Shown: positions 23,070 through 30,754 of the stretch, piece after piece
Layout of the letters: the number at the start of each line of letters is the position of its first letter
How positions within the stretch are numbered: position 1 is the first letter of the stretch
Position numbers and translations under genes: made by a program
Source of the DNA: JBCBKZ01 sp039026975
Lineage (GTDB): Bacteria; Bacteroidota; Bacteroidia; J057
Length of the DNA: 30,754 nt
NCBI GenBank assembly: GCA_039026975.1
Contig: JBCCLI010000022.1
Span: 1-30,754 of the forward strand
Direction of reading: 5' to 3'
The notes under the pieces: model-generated
Told to the model about the DNA's origin: nothing
What the model saw: the letters and a program-made list of their open reading frames with translations, nothing else
Databases searched by the model: none

Positions 23070-24974
23070 ATGTCCATGAAGTATTGTAAACTTTTCCTAG
23101 TCGCGTTACTGTTTACAACAGTTTTATCTCCTCTTGCTCTAGCTCAATCCAATCAAGGCTTTTCGTATCAAGCCATCGCCAGGGATGCCGGCGGCGCCCT
23201 TCTTACAAATGAATCTATCACCATAGGATTTGAAATCCGACGTACTAGCCCAACTGGTACGCTTATCTATGCTGAATCCCATGATACCACCACTAATAGT
23301 TTTGGGGCAGTATCCCTTACCATAGGGGGAGGTATGCCTGTTTTTGGGATTTTTTCTTCCATTAACTGGGATTCAGAGGAGTTTTATCTGGTAACTACTA
23401 TTAACACAATCATAGCTGGATCTACTAAGCTAGCTTCTGTCCCTTACAGTAAGCTGGCTACAGAGATGGTGTTGGAAAATCTGACAGACGTCTCTGTTGA
23501 CACCCCTATTTCTGGAGAAATCCTGGGCTGGGATGGGTCTGGATGGGTCAACCTCACATATACCACAGGGGGAGACTTGTCTGGGGATTTACCCGCACCT
23601 ACTGTAGTAGCCCTACAAGGCTTAGCCGTTTCGGAAGATGTTCCTACTAATGGGCAGGTGCTCCTCTGGGATGAAACCAATGAAATATGGCAGCCTGGAA
23701 CAGTAACTGCCAATGGGTCTATCTCTGCCGGAGAAGGAATAGAATTAGATGGAAGTATCATTAATAATATAGGAGATACTGATAGTACCGATGATGTAAC
23801 CCTAACCACTGATGCTGGGGGCGACATTTCCGGGACTTTTGGAGATCTCTCGGTAACAGGTCTTCAAGGAGGTTCTATTTCTGACGTGGCGCCTGCTGAT
23901 GGACAGATTTTGAAGTGGGATGAGGTAGAAGGAGAATGGGCGCCTGCAGACGAAGCTGGCAATGCATACAGTGCTGGAAGCGGGATTTCCATTTTATCAA
24001 ATGTTATCTCTAATACTGGCGATGCTGATCCCGGTGATGATATTACAGAATCTACTACTGCTGGCGGAGATGTAGGGGGAACCTTTGATGCACTATCTGT
24101 TGTAGCCTTACGTGGCCAGGATATTTCCCTGAATGCACCCTCAGATGGGCAGGTACTTACATGGGATGATACAGAGTCAGAGTGGACACCTGGCCCTAGT
24201 GGACTATGGTCTGCTGGTACTTCTGAAGCTGCGGTCTACGCGGAAGATATAGAAGTGGGCGCTGCCAACGCGGCAGATGGGCAGTCAGAGTACATACAAG
24301 TAAATGGTGAATCTGACGCATGGTACATAGGGGTCCAAAATGAAAATGATGCTGCTAATACAGGATTTTTTGTAGGCTTGACAGCATCTGATGATGATGT
24401 CTTTCACATCACTAATACAGGAAAAATTGGGGTAGGCACTAATGATCCTACTCACACCCTACATGTTAAGCACCCCACAGGAGGAGGATTTGCTGCAGGT
24501 AATGGCCTCAAGATAGAAAATGCCTCCACTTCTACAGCTTCCTGGTTAGTATACGCTAACCTGGGTGATCAACTCCAGATTCTCCCTTCTTCAGGAGTAG
24601 GAGGGTATTTCTCTAATGTAGATGGATCTTATAATACTGCTTCTGACCTAACCCTTAAAACTAACATTCTTTCCATGGGAGCTGTACTACCTTCTATTCT
24701 CCAGCTAGAAGCCAAAACGTATGAGTACAAGCAAAGTCTTGGAAAAAGAACCATAGGATTTATTGCGCAGGACGTTTACGCGCTATTTCCAGAGCTGGTA
24801 AAGCAGATGCCTGCTGAAAGAGGATCATCCTACTATACCTTAAACTACGCTGGTTTCGGGGTATTAGCCTTAAAAGCCATCCAGGAGCAGCAGCAGATTA
24901 TTGAAGAACAGAAGCAGGCACTAGAGTCTTTAGAAGCAAGGTTAGAAGCTTTAGAAGCTCGTTTAAATAAGTAA
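23070..24974 (+). CDS. Secreted tail-fibre-like protein with S74 chaperone domain
   Basis: This 634-residue exported protein has a signal peptide ending near LALAQ. Residues 27-135 form an N-terminal domain common in Bacteroidota surface proteins (GFSYQAIARDAGG, FGAVSLTIGGG, LASVPYSKLA). Residues about 136-375 hold three degenerate repeats of the form GGD(L/I/V)SG.., P..GQ(V/I)L.WD...W.P. Residues about 524-600 are an intramolecular chaperone/autoprotease domain of the endosialidase (peptidase S74) type, with SDLTLKTNI holding the Ser and Lys of the cleavage dyad, and IGFIAQDVYALFPELV. Residues 601-634 are a coiled coil (IEEQKQALESLEARLEALEA). Such domains trimerise fibres and may cut themselves off. 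The T9SS-sorted protein follows after 7 bp, so the two are an operon. ATG 23076 is an alternative start. Confidence 0.9.
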   Translation: MSMKYCKLFLVALLFTTVLSPLALAQSNQGFSYQAIARDAGGALLTNESITIGFEIRRTSPTGTLIYAESHDTTTNSFGAVSLTIGGGMPVFGIFSSINWDSEEFYLVTTINTIIAGSTKLASVPYSKLATEMVLENLTDVSVDTPISGEILGWDGSGWVNLTYTTGGDLSGDLPAPTVVALQGLAVSEDVPTNGQVLLWDETNEIWQPGTVTANGSISAGEGIELDGSIINNIGDTDSTDDVTLTTDAGGDISGTFGDLSVTGLQGGSISDVAPADGQILKWDEVEGEWAPADEAGNAYSAGSGISILSNVISNTGDADPGDDITESTTAGGDVGGTFDALSVVALRGQDISLNAPSDGQVLTWDDTESEWTPGPSGLWSAGTSEAAVYAEDIEVGAANAADGQSEYIQVNGESDAWYIGVQNENDAANTGFFVGLTASDDDVFHITNTGKIGVGTNDPTHTLHVKHPTGGGFAAGNGLKIENASTSTASWLVYANLGDQLQILPSSGVGGYFSNVDGSYNTASDLTLKTNILSMGAVLPSILQLEAKTYEYKQSLGKRTIGFIAQDVYALFPELVKQMPAERGSSYYTLNYAGFGVLALKAIQEQQQIIEEQKQALESLEARLEALEARLNK

Positions 24975-24981
24975 ATCTGCT

Positions 24982-25494
24982 ATGAAAAGATATAATATAC
25001 TTATGATCATGCTGCTGATATTAGGTAGTAGCATGCAGGCCCAGAGCCTGGAAAAAGTAGGCATTGTTAGTGCTGGTGATATAGCTGAGGCTGATAATGT
25101 GGTGCTGACCTACACCGTGGGTCAAGTATTAGACGAGGTAGTCAGCAATGGAAGCATAAGCTTAGTACCCGGATTTTCTGCCGCGGGAGAATTAACCGTA
25201 AGTGTAGATGATCTTCTGGTAGGGGTAGAATTTCAACTGTACCCTAATCCTACGCAGGAAGAGCTCTCCTTATCACTCCGCACAGATAAACGGCTTTCCC
25301 TAGCAGCTGATATAGTCAGCCTTAACGGCCAACAAATAGCTGACTCCTACCAAAACTGGGAAATGGCTGCTGGAATGGCCTCTGTGCAAGAGTTTGAAGT
25401 GAGTAAGTTACCTACCGGAACCTATGTGCTGAGATTACTAGCAGAGTCTACCCAGGAGGTGCTTAAAGTTTTCAAATTCCAGGTAGTTAGGTAA
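24982..25494 (+). CDS. T9SS type A sorting-domain protein
   Basis: This 170-residue protein has a signal peptide (MKRYNILMIMLLILGSSMQAQ), a short N-terminal module (IVSAGDIAEADNVVLTYTVG, QVLDEVVSNGSISLVPGFS) and a C-terminal type IX secretion sorting domain of about 80 residues (QLYPNPTQEELSLSL, DIVSLNGQQI, LPTGTYVLRL, KVFKFQVVR). The sorting domain directs export through the outer membrane and usually surface attachment. The TVGQV..GF module is common in short Bacteroidota surface proteins but has no known function. It starts 7 bp after the S74 gene and ends before a good terminator, so the two genes form one transcription unit, probably a surface fibre or its anchor. Confidence 0.88.
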   Translation: MKRYNILMIMLLILGSSMQAQSLEKVGIVSAGDIAEADNVVLTYTVGQVLDEVVSNGSISLVPGFSAAGELTVSVDDLLVGVEFQLYPNPTQEELSLSLRTDKRLSLAADIVSLNGQQIADSYQNWEMAAGMASVQEFEVSKLPTGTYVLRLLAESTQEVLKVFKFQVVR

Positions 25495-25987
25495 CAAGGA
25501 TACATACACATGGAACATAACAGCCTCTCCTAATTATTAGGAGGGGTCTTTTTGTGTTAATACGGCGATTCCCGGTTTGGTAAAGCACAAATTAACGTAC
25601 TAGTAACCATTAGTTTAGTTGTTTATGAACTGGGTTTAAGATGAGCTGGGTTCAGCTAAATCATGGCGGGTAGGTCGTTCCTCCACGGGTTGTAGGACGG
25701 CATTGGAGGGACAATACATTTTTGCTGTGGAAAAAAGTAGGGTACGCTGCAAGCGACCTAACACTGGAAATAAGCATAGGCTTAGCCAAAATTGAAGTTG
25801 TGTTAGGGGATAAAGTAAGTGATGTGTTTTACGAATACGTCTGCCTCCTACACGGTTAGTAACAATTCTGCCTACCTTATTCATTCTTATAAACCTGCCT
25901 GCTTTCTGGCACAATTATAGCACTTAAATAATTCATGGATCAAAATTTACCTAACAGTATTGTACTACCCTTAAATCAGGTAATAGC
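25495..25987. other. 493-bp spacer, possible degraded element
   Basis: After the terminator at 25524-25553 this spacer is richer in G+C than the other spacers (about 25640-25770) and has several short open frames on both strands without start or family, so it may be a decayed gene or mobile element. A 92-codon minus-strand frame (25636-25914) is not supported as a gene. Two near-identical 13-mers, TGAACTGGGTTTA and TGAGCTGGGTTCA, lie 16 bp apart (25626, 25642). Confidence 0.35.
25524..25553 (+). terminator. Rho-independent terminator after the T9SS-protein operon
   Basis: CCTCTCCTAAT (25524-25534) and ATTAGGAGGGG (25536-25546) pair over up to 11 positions with one G-U pair; in practice an 8-bp stem with a 7-nt loop. 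TCTTTTTG follows. It lies 30 bp after the stop at 25494. Confidence 0.85.
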
Positions 25988-27484
25988 ATGACCATGAATC
26001 GAAATTTGTTGCTTCTGCTATGTTGTGTTGGGATAGCCCTCACACCCGCTAAAGCCCAAAACTGGCAGGAAAAACTCCATGTGTTACGAGAATCGCTAGA
26101 TAATAGGGATGAGCTGGTGAGTAAAAACATCATGGAGAATATGTCAATGCGGCTTCAGCAGGACTGGGACAGCATTAAGCTGGAGAAAACGCCTACAAGA
26201 AGACCAGCCCGCAAACCGGCAAGCCCTCCAACCCTGGATGAAGAATCTTCTCTGATTGAGAAAAATGTTCCCATAAAAATAGAAGCTTCCCAAAAGTTAG
26301 AGACCCACAGGCTGGCACCTGATGAAAATAGCCCTAAATCGCTAGATTTTGATAATACGCCTGGCTTGAGCCATAGTGAAGAAATGCTGCTTACCCGTGC
26401 GAATACGTATGGATTTTTTGGGACAGGCGTTTCCCTGAAATATGCACCTGGATTACAGTTTTCCCTGGGAGTTGCGCCCTCGCGTTTAGCTATATCCCAA
26501 AAGTGGAACCAGTTGCAGCGAGCCCATGGAGAACTGGTCCTTTTCCAGCTCATGCAGGAAGCCCATAAACGCAAGTTAAATGACTGGGGATTTTGCCAGT
26601 TAGTGCATAAGTCTGCCAGAAAACTATATCCAAAAGATAGAAATGCCAGAGCCCTCTATGAGTTATATATGCTGTCGAGAGCAGGCTATCTAAGTAGGCT
26701 AGCTAAATCAGGGAGTAGGTTATACGTGCTCCTACCTGTGCTACAGACTCTTTACGGTGCTACCTACCTAAATGTGGAAGGCCAGAAGTATTATGTCATG
26801 GACTTTGACGGGCGACCTGTAAACGTAGCAAAAGCTGTAGCCCTTAACCTTAACTATCCTAATAGTAAGGAGCAGATAGACATGCGGCTAACTACCCTTC
26901 CTGATGTGGGGTCCCATGTCCTTACCAGGAGACTTAGGTTTACCTACAGAGGAAAAGCCTACAACTTATCTGCTAGAATGAATAAAAATCTGGTTCATTT
27001 TTTCTACTCCTACCCAACTACAGATTGGGATGTACAGCTGAGCCTTCCCGCCTCTGAGCATGTGAAAAACTCCCTGGTAGCCCAACTAAGGAGAATAGTT
27101 AGAGGAAAATCTGAAAGGGAAGCCGCTAATATGATTTTGCGCTTTGTACAGACAGGATTAAAATACCAGACAGATGAACAGCAGTTTGGATTTGAGAATT
27201 ACCTGTTTGCGGAGGAGACGCTCTACTATGCCTACAGTGATTGTGAGGATAGGTCCGTACTGTTTGCCTACCTGATAAAAGAAGTATTAGGGCTGGAGGT
27301 AATAGGGCTCATCTTCCCAGGGCATGCAGCTACTGCTGTAAAATTCCGTTCTCAAGTGTCAGGTACTTACCTTACTTATAGAGGAAGAAAGTATGTAGTC
27401 TGTGATCCTACCTACATCAATTCTTCTGTGGGTATGATTCTTCCAGAGGTACGTAACAAGAATACCCAGATCGTCAGTATTTAG
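25988..27484 (+). CDS. Secreted transglutaminase-like (cysteine protease fold) protein
   Basis: This 498-residue exported protein has a signal peptide (MNRNLLLLLCCVGIALTPAKA, cleavage before QNWQE). A low-complexity Pro/Lys/Arg-rich linker follows at about residues 60-130. The middle has a helical region (WNQLQRAHGELVLFQLMQEA) and a beta-rich segment. The C-terminal transglutaminase-like domain has the whole catalytic triad: Cys419 in AYSDCEDRSVLFAYL, His446 in FPGHAATAV and Asp473 in VVCDPTY. In bacteria such domains are mostly peptidases, cross-linkers or amidases; the substrate cannot be read here. ATG 25988 or the in-frame ATG 25994 could be the start. A large palindromic hairpin follows 22 bp after the stop. 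Confidence 0.82.
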   Translation: MTMNRNLLLLLCCVGIALTPAKAQNWQEKLHVLRESLDNRDELVSKNIMENMSMRLQQDWDSIKLEKTPTRRPARKPASPPTLDEESSLIEKNVPIKIEASQKLETHRLAPDENSPKSLDFDNTPGLSHSEEMLLTRANTYGFFGTGVSLKYAPGLQFSLGVAPSRLAISQKWNQLQRAHGELVLFQLMQEAHKRKLNDWGFCQLVHKSARKLYPKDRNARALYELYMLSRAGYLSRLAKSGSRLYVLLPVLQTLYGATYLNVEGQKYYVMDFDGRPVNVAKAVALNLNYPNSKEQIDMRLTTLPDVGSHVLTRRLRFTYRGKAYNLSARMNKNLVHFFYSYPTTDWDVQLSLPASEHVKNSLVAQLRRIVRGKSEREAANMILRFVQTGLKYQTDEQQFGFENYLFAEETLYYAYSDCEDRSVLFAYLIKEVLGLEVIGLIFPGHAATAVKFRSQVSGTYLTYRGRKYVVCDPTYINSSVGMILPEVRNKNTQIVSI

Positions 27485-27506
27485 TAATTCTTAAAGCTGA
27501 AAAGGA

Positions 27507-27562
27507 GATCCAGGCCATGTTTATATGCTAAGCAGTTTGCTGGCCTTAAACATGGCCTGATC
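27507..27562 (+). other. Large nested palindromic hairpin downstream of the transglutaminase-like gene
   Basis: GATCCAGGCCATGTTTA (27507-27523) pairs with TAAACATGGCCTGATC (27547-27562): 16 bp with one bulged C. The 23-nt loop contains a second hairpin, AGCA/TGCT (27531-27541). The right arm also forms the 10-bp palindrome CCTGATCAGG with its flank. No T-run follows on either strand. Confidence 0.7.
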
Positions 27563-27708
27563 AGGTAGAGAAGAATAGTATTTTCCGCCTGCCCTTAGAC
27601 AGGAATGGGCCCTTCATAGCCCTGGTGCTCTTTGCACATTGTAAGAAACCTGCTTCCCCCTGCGTTAGGAAATCAGAAGCTTAGAAAGTATTTATTGAAT
27701 GAAAAATG

Positions 27709-27716
27709 TACCTTTG
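27709..27716 (+). promoter_or_regulatory. Putative -7 box (TACCTTTG) for the orphan AMP-binding C domain gene
   Basis: TACCTTTG followed by CA is an exact TAnnTTTG match, typical of Bacteroidota promoters. It ends 19 bp before the ATG at 27735. The usual -33 TTTG is not clear; TTG at 27695-27697 is too close. Confidence 0.5.
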
Positions 27717-27734
27717 CAGCAAAATTAATGATCT

Positions 27735-28112
27735 ATGCATTCTTCTGATACAGCTGTACATATAGGTGGTCTTCAGGTTTATCCCGAAATGGTAGAAGGC
27801 CAAATAACCCAAATAGGGGGAGTTAAAAAGTGCTGGATCAGAAAAATGAGACCAGAAGAAGGACATAGATTAAAGTGTTGGATTATTCCTGATCTGGGTA
27901 CTAATGAATATGGACTCAAGCAAACTGTCCTTAGCTGGATAGAAGTAAATCTCCCCCCAGAACAAAGACCAGAACACCTTACAATTTCCCCCGCAGCGCC
28001 TGTATGTAGAAGAGGGATTCATGGAAACTGGGAAATTACTGCCCAAAAAGATCCTTCCCCCCATAGGTTTGAGCCCTCCCTCAATAAAATCAGATACACT
28101 AGGCTTAACTAG
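27735..28112 (+). CDS. Orphan AMP-binding enzyme C-terminal domain protein
   Basis: This 125-residue protein resembles only the small C-terminal domain of acyl/aryl-CoA synthetases and NRPS adenylation domains: HIGGLQVYPEMVEGQITQIG, GVKKCWIRKM, EEGHRLKCWIIPDLG, WIEVNLPPEQRPEHLTI and the terminal PAAPVCRRGIHGNWEI. In full enzymes that last segment carries the catalytic lysine of a PRT..GK motif; here it reads HGN, so the lysine appears to be missing. The large N-terminal adenylation domain is absent and there is no frame for it upstream. A good -7 box lies 19 bp before the ATG, which argues for an expressed gene and not a truncated remnant. Role unknown; it could pair with a separate adenylation domain. 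Confidence 0.6.
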   Translation: MHSSDTAVHIGGLQVYPEMVEGQITQIGGVKKCWIRKMRPEEGHRLKCWIIPDLGTNEYGLKQTVLSWIEVNLPPEQRPEHLTISPAAPVCRRGIHGNWEITAQKDPSPHRFEPSLNKIRYTRLN

Positions 28113-28193
28113 GAGCCCGAGAATTTAGGCCCTTCATACTCAGCAAGTTTTTGTAGATTAGACAGGCAGAGTAGTCATCCAAACTGAATCCCT

Positions 28194-28550
28194 GTGGCAT
28201 ATGACGAATGGCTAGCTGAAAGGATCAGCAATCTCCTACTAGGTAGATGGGTTTCCTTCCATGATAAAAAAATGAGGGGAGGGCTGTGCCTTATGGTGGA
28301 TGATAAAATGTGTATCAGGATAGTGAAGGATACCCTTATGGCCAGGATAGCGCCACAAGTGTATGAAGATGCGCTGAAGAAAGAGGGAGTGAGAGAAATG
28401 GACTTTACAGGAAGACCTTTTAAAGGCTATGTTTTTGTTTCTCCTGAAGCCTTGGGTAGGGAGGAAGAATTAGCCTATTGGGTAGATGCATATTTAGCAT
28501 TTACTCCCCTGGTAAAATCCAGCAAAAAGAAGAAAAAGACTCATCAATAG
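28194..28550 (+). CDS. TfoX/Sxy N-terminal domain-like protein
   Basis: This 118-residue protein resembles the TfoX N-terminal domain family: WVSFHDKKMRGGLCLMVDD, KMCIRIVKDTLMARI, then REMDFTGRPFKGYVFVSPEA and a C-terminal helix (ELAYWVDAYLAF). Stand-alone TfoX-N proteins are widespread in Bacteroidota and uncharacterised; a link to competence, as for Haemophilus Sxy, should not be assumed. The start is GTG at 28194: an in-frame stop lies just upstream and no earlier ATG exists. The C-terminus is lysine-rich (KSSKKKKKTHQ). The TerB-like gene follows after 24 bp on the same strand. Confidence 0.7.
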   Translation: MAYDEWLAERISNLLLGRWVSFHDKKMRGGLCLMVDDKMCIRIVKDTLMARIAPQVYEDALKKEGVREMDFTGRPFKGYVFVSPEALGREEELAYWVDAYLAFTPLVKSSKKKKKTHQ

Positions 28551-28574
28551 TTAATCTTATTCTATTTCTACCAA

Positions 28575-29693
28575 ATGACCCCTAAAGAAAAACACCTTAT
28601 CACTTTCCAGAATATCAGCATTATGGCCCATGCTGATGGAGAATTTAGAGAGGAAGAGATTAGGCTACTCGCAGAAATGGCCCGTGGTATGGGCTTAAGT
28701 CAGGATGAATTTGGAGAAATAATTCAGAATGTAGCTAGCCTGGACTTTATCATCCCTGAAGATGATGTAGAGTGCGAACACGAGTTAAGGATGGTAGTCC
28801 TTACCATGATCACTGATGGGGAAATAGACCCAAGAGAATATGACAGCCTGTTGGGTTTTGCCAGGAGAATGAACATTAGTAAAGAATATGTAGATAAGGT
28901 GATAGAATTTTACCTGTACAAGCAGAAGGAAAGGCTTGAAAATCTGGCAGTATTCCAGAATCTCTATTTGGTGGCCATTGCTGATGGAGAAATAGATGAT
29001 AAGGAAGAAGCGCTTTTATTAGAAGCGGCGGAGACACTAGGTATGCTACAGTCAGATCTGGATTACGTGTATAATAATGCGGAGGAGCTGAGCTTAATTA
29101 TCCCTGAAGAGGAAGAGGAAAGGGAACAGTCCCTCAGAAACCTCATCTATATGATGATCATTGATGGGGAGATAGATGATAGGGAGTACCAGATCTGTCT
29201 TTCCTTTGCTAACTCCATAGGGTATGGAGAAGAAAAGATAGGACTGGTTATCACTTCCTATGAAGAGCAGAAAAAAAAGGAACAGGAAGAGAGAGAAATC
29301 ATTCTTCAGACCAATATAGATGTTTATCTGGATCTGTATAATGGCCTAAAAAAGATCCCTAAATCGCCCGTAGAAATTATAGATTTAGTAGAAGAGTTAG
29401 CCATATCCCAAACCTGGGATACCGTTATAGGCCCAGAAGAATCTCACGATACAGCCTTTTACGGCCTAATGTGGCTGCTGTACACGCGTATAGTAGGAAT
29501 GAACCATGATATGCTGGTTATGCTTCCTCTACACCTGGATCTTGCCAGAAAGAAAAACCACCTGGGAGATCTGCATAAGTTCATGCTTGAGGCAGAGCAG
29601 AGGCATGGAAGAACCTATATTAGCCTGCCTGATAAACCGCTCCCTGAGATTAAAGCTGATCTGAAGGAGTTTTTCGATAAGCTGACAATTTAG
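28575..29693 (+). CDS. Tandem TerB-like domain protein
   Basis: This 372-residue acidic, helical protein has four related half-units of about 58 residues, arranged as two longer repeats of 116. Each half-unit has a hydrophobic helix ending in DGE: AHADGEFREEE (D21), TDGEIDPREYD (D81), ADGEIDDKEE (D137) and IDGEIDDREYQ (D197). The pattern of helices with an acidic DGE.(D/E) turn matches TerB/DjlA-type tellurite-resistance domains, which bind metal in some members. The last 130 residues (YLDLYNGLKKIPKSPVEIID and on) have no match I can name. There is no signal peptide, so it is cytoplasmic. It lies 24 bp after the TfoX-N-like gene; no other ter genes are nearby, so a stress role is not shown. 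Confidence 0.72.
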   Translation: MTPKEKHLITFQNISIMAHADGEFREEEIRLLAEMARGMGLSQDEFGEIIQNVASLDFIIPEDDVECEHELRMVVLTMITDGEIDPREYDSLLGFARRMNISKEYVDKVIEFYLYKQKERLENLAVFQNLYLVAIADGEIDDKEEALLLEAAETLGMLQSDLDYVYNNAEELSLIIPEEEEEREQSLRNLIYMMIIDGEIDDREYQICLSFANSIGYGEEKIGLVITSYEEQKKKEQEEREIILQTNIDVYLDLYNGLKKIPKSPVEIIDLVEELAISQTWDTVIGPEESHDTAFYGLMWLLYTRIVGMNHDMLVMLPLHLDLARKKNHLGDLHKFMLEAEQRHGRTYISLPDKPLPEIKADLKEFFDKLTI

Positions 29694-29797
29694 TGGCACT
29701 TGTATTCTGCATGGATTGACTGTCACGTCTAAGGAATGTGAGGTGCTATATAAATGTTAACCAAGTTGACACTCGGCTGATCTATTGAAGAACATGT

Positions 29798-30754
29798 ATG
29801 GCAAAAAAGAAAGGGATTTTTTCCGCCTCAGGGAAAAACCAACGCTATGGAGGTGAGCTAAGTTTTCAGGATAACCTGGAAGCCCTTCAGTTTATCCCAC
29901 CCTTCCTGAAAATGATTTGGGAAACGCATAAGGGGTATAGCCTCACAAACATCATTCTGAGGGTTATACAAGCAGGTATACCGGTTACTACCTTGTATAT
30001 AGGGAAGCTGATTATAGATGAAGTAATACGATTATCTGAGGTAGGTGCTAATGCTGATAAAACCTATCTGTGGACCATCATCGGGATTGAGCTTGGAATT
30101 GCGATTTTCTCGGCACTCCTCAGCCGGGGAATTAGCTTAGTGGATGCCCTGTTAGGGGATTTATTTGCGAATCAAACATCGGTAGCCCTAATGAGGCAGG
30201 CAGCCTCCCTGGATCTCCCTCAGTTTGAAGATTCTACCTTCTTCGATAAGCTGGAACGGGCAAGGAGGCAAACCACTAGTCGCGTCATGCTTATGTCTCA
30301 GTTCCTAACCCAAATCCAGGATCTAATTACCATATTCTTCCTGGCAGTAGGCCTGGTAGCTTTTAATCCATGGCTTATTCTCATTCTGATCATAGCTGTC
30401 ATTCCTTCCTTCATTAATGAAACCCATTTTAACCAGAGGGGCTATTCATTAGCTAGAAGCTGGACCCCACAGCGGAGGGAACTGGACTATTTGAGGTATG
30501 TGGGGGCCAGCAATGAAACTGCCAAGGAGGTAAAGATTTTTGGGTTGGCAGACTTTCTTTCTGATCGCTTTGCCCAGGTAGCTGATAAATATTATCAGGC
30601 TAATAAGAAGCTCGCTATTCAACGGGCTGGCTGGGGTATTCTCTTTGGCTCCCTGGGAGACTTAGGTTACTATGCTGCCTATGTGGTGATTGTATTACAA
30701 ACTATCTCGGGAGAAATAACCATTGGGGATCTTACTTTCTTAGCTGGTTCCTTC
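29798..30754 (+). CDS. ABC exporter, membrane half (partial at the window end)
   Basis: A frame of 319 codons runs from ATG 29798 and is still open at the last base. It is the transmembrane part of a type I ABC half-transporter (permease fused to an ATPase that would lie beyond the window). Features are a cytoplasmic N-terminus (MAKKKGIFSASGKNQRYGG), hydrophobic segments near ILRVIQAGIPVTTLYIG, TIIGIELGIAIFSALLS, LITIFFLAVGLVAF and LILILIIAVIPSF, and the conserved coupling-region motifs LDLPQFEDSTFFDKLERAR and GASNETAKEVKIFGLADFL. An earlier ATG at 29794 is in another frame and stops early. The ATP-binding motifs are not in the window. The substrate is unknown. Confidence 0.9.
   Translation, partial: MAKKKGIFSASGKNQRYGGELSFQDNLEALQFIPPFLKMIWETHKGYSLTNIILRVIQAGIPVTTLYIGKLIIDEVIRLSEVGANADKTYLWTIIGIELGIAIFSALLSRGISLVDALLGDLFANQTSVALMRQAASLDLPQFEDSTFFDKLERARRQTTSRVMLMSQFLTQIQDLITIFFLAVGLVAFNPWLILILIIAVIPSFINETHFNQRGYSLARSWTPQRRELDYLRYVGASNETAKEVKIFGLADFLSDRFAQVADKYYQANKKLAIQRAGWGILFGSLGDLGYYAAYVVIVLQTISGEITIGDLTFLAGSF

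Noticed and set aside
20146..25494. A new defence system made of the nucleotide cyclase plus the hypothetical gene (cyclic-nucleotide signalling)
   Set aside because: The cyclase is a normal membrane class III enzyme, the hypothetical gene has no effector-like domain, and they are separated by 761 bp with separate regulatory elements.
25636..25914. Minus-strand 92-codon open frame
   Set aside because: No family, basic and Arg/Leu-rich composition like a shadow frame, no promoter, and no gene-like start; kept only as part of a possibly degraded spacer.

Overview
The window reads as chromosomal DNA of a Bacteroidota species, plausibly from the Cytophagales or a related marine/soil lineage. The evidence is a type IX secretion C-terminal sorting domain, a secreted tail-fibre-like protein with an S74 chaperone domain, a GH97 glycosidase, many short secreted or lipoprotein genes, few Shine-Dalgarno sites, and several TAnnTTTG boxes (the Bacteroidota -7 promoter element) upstream of genes. 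No rRNA, tRNA, CRISPR array, prophage or intact insertion sequence was recognised.

Layout. 1-5.4 kb: a histidine phosphatase (-), DNA polymerase I (+), and an O-antigen ligase/polymerase-like membrane protein (-) preceded by a 43-residue single-pass membrane protein gene. 5.5-11.7 kb: an EGF-domain lipoprotein, then a surface-polysaccharide cluster on the plus strand: a WcaJ-type phosphoglycosyltransferase that starts the lipid-linked glycan, a WecG/TagA glycosyltransferase, Gmd and Fcl (GDP-mannose to GDP-L-fucose), and a family 2 glycosyltransferase. 11.7-20.1 kb: small metabolic and envelope genes arranged as convergent pairs: DUF1080 secreted hydrolase/DUF429, a TonB-C-like secreted protein, MarC/(VOC + DinB-like), GH97/a lysine-tailed hypothetical, and VOC/agmatine-deiminase-like lipoprotein. 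20.1-25.5 kb: a membrane-anchored class III nucleotide cyclase, a hypothetical protein, and a secreted pair (S74 tail-fibre-like protein plus T9SS sorting-domain protein), separated by long AT-rich spacers. 25.9-30.8 kb: a secreted transglutaminase-like protein, an orphan AMP-binding C-terminal domain, a TfoX-N-like protein, a tandem TerB-like protein, and an ABC exporter cut by the window edge.

The most interesting signals are non-coding. Terminator-like hairpins sit directly in front of several start codons (the GT2 gene, GH97, and a covarying pair before the 22.0 kb and 23.1 kb genes), which suggests leader attenuation or read-through control. Five convergent gene pairs have stop codons that overlap or lie within a few bases of each other. 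One such junction is a perfect 12-bp inverted repeat that also encodes the lysine tails of both proteins. A 16-bp palindromic hairpin with a nested loop lies at 27.5 kb. I found no convincing new multi-gene defence or mobile system; the leader hairpins, the orphan adenylation-domain fragment and the small membrane protein are the best candidates for something undescribed.
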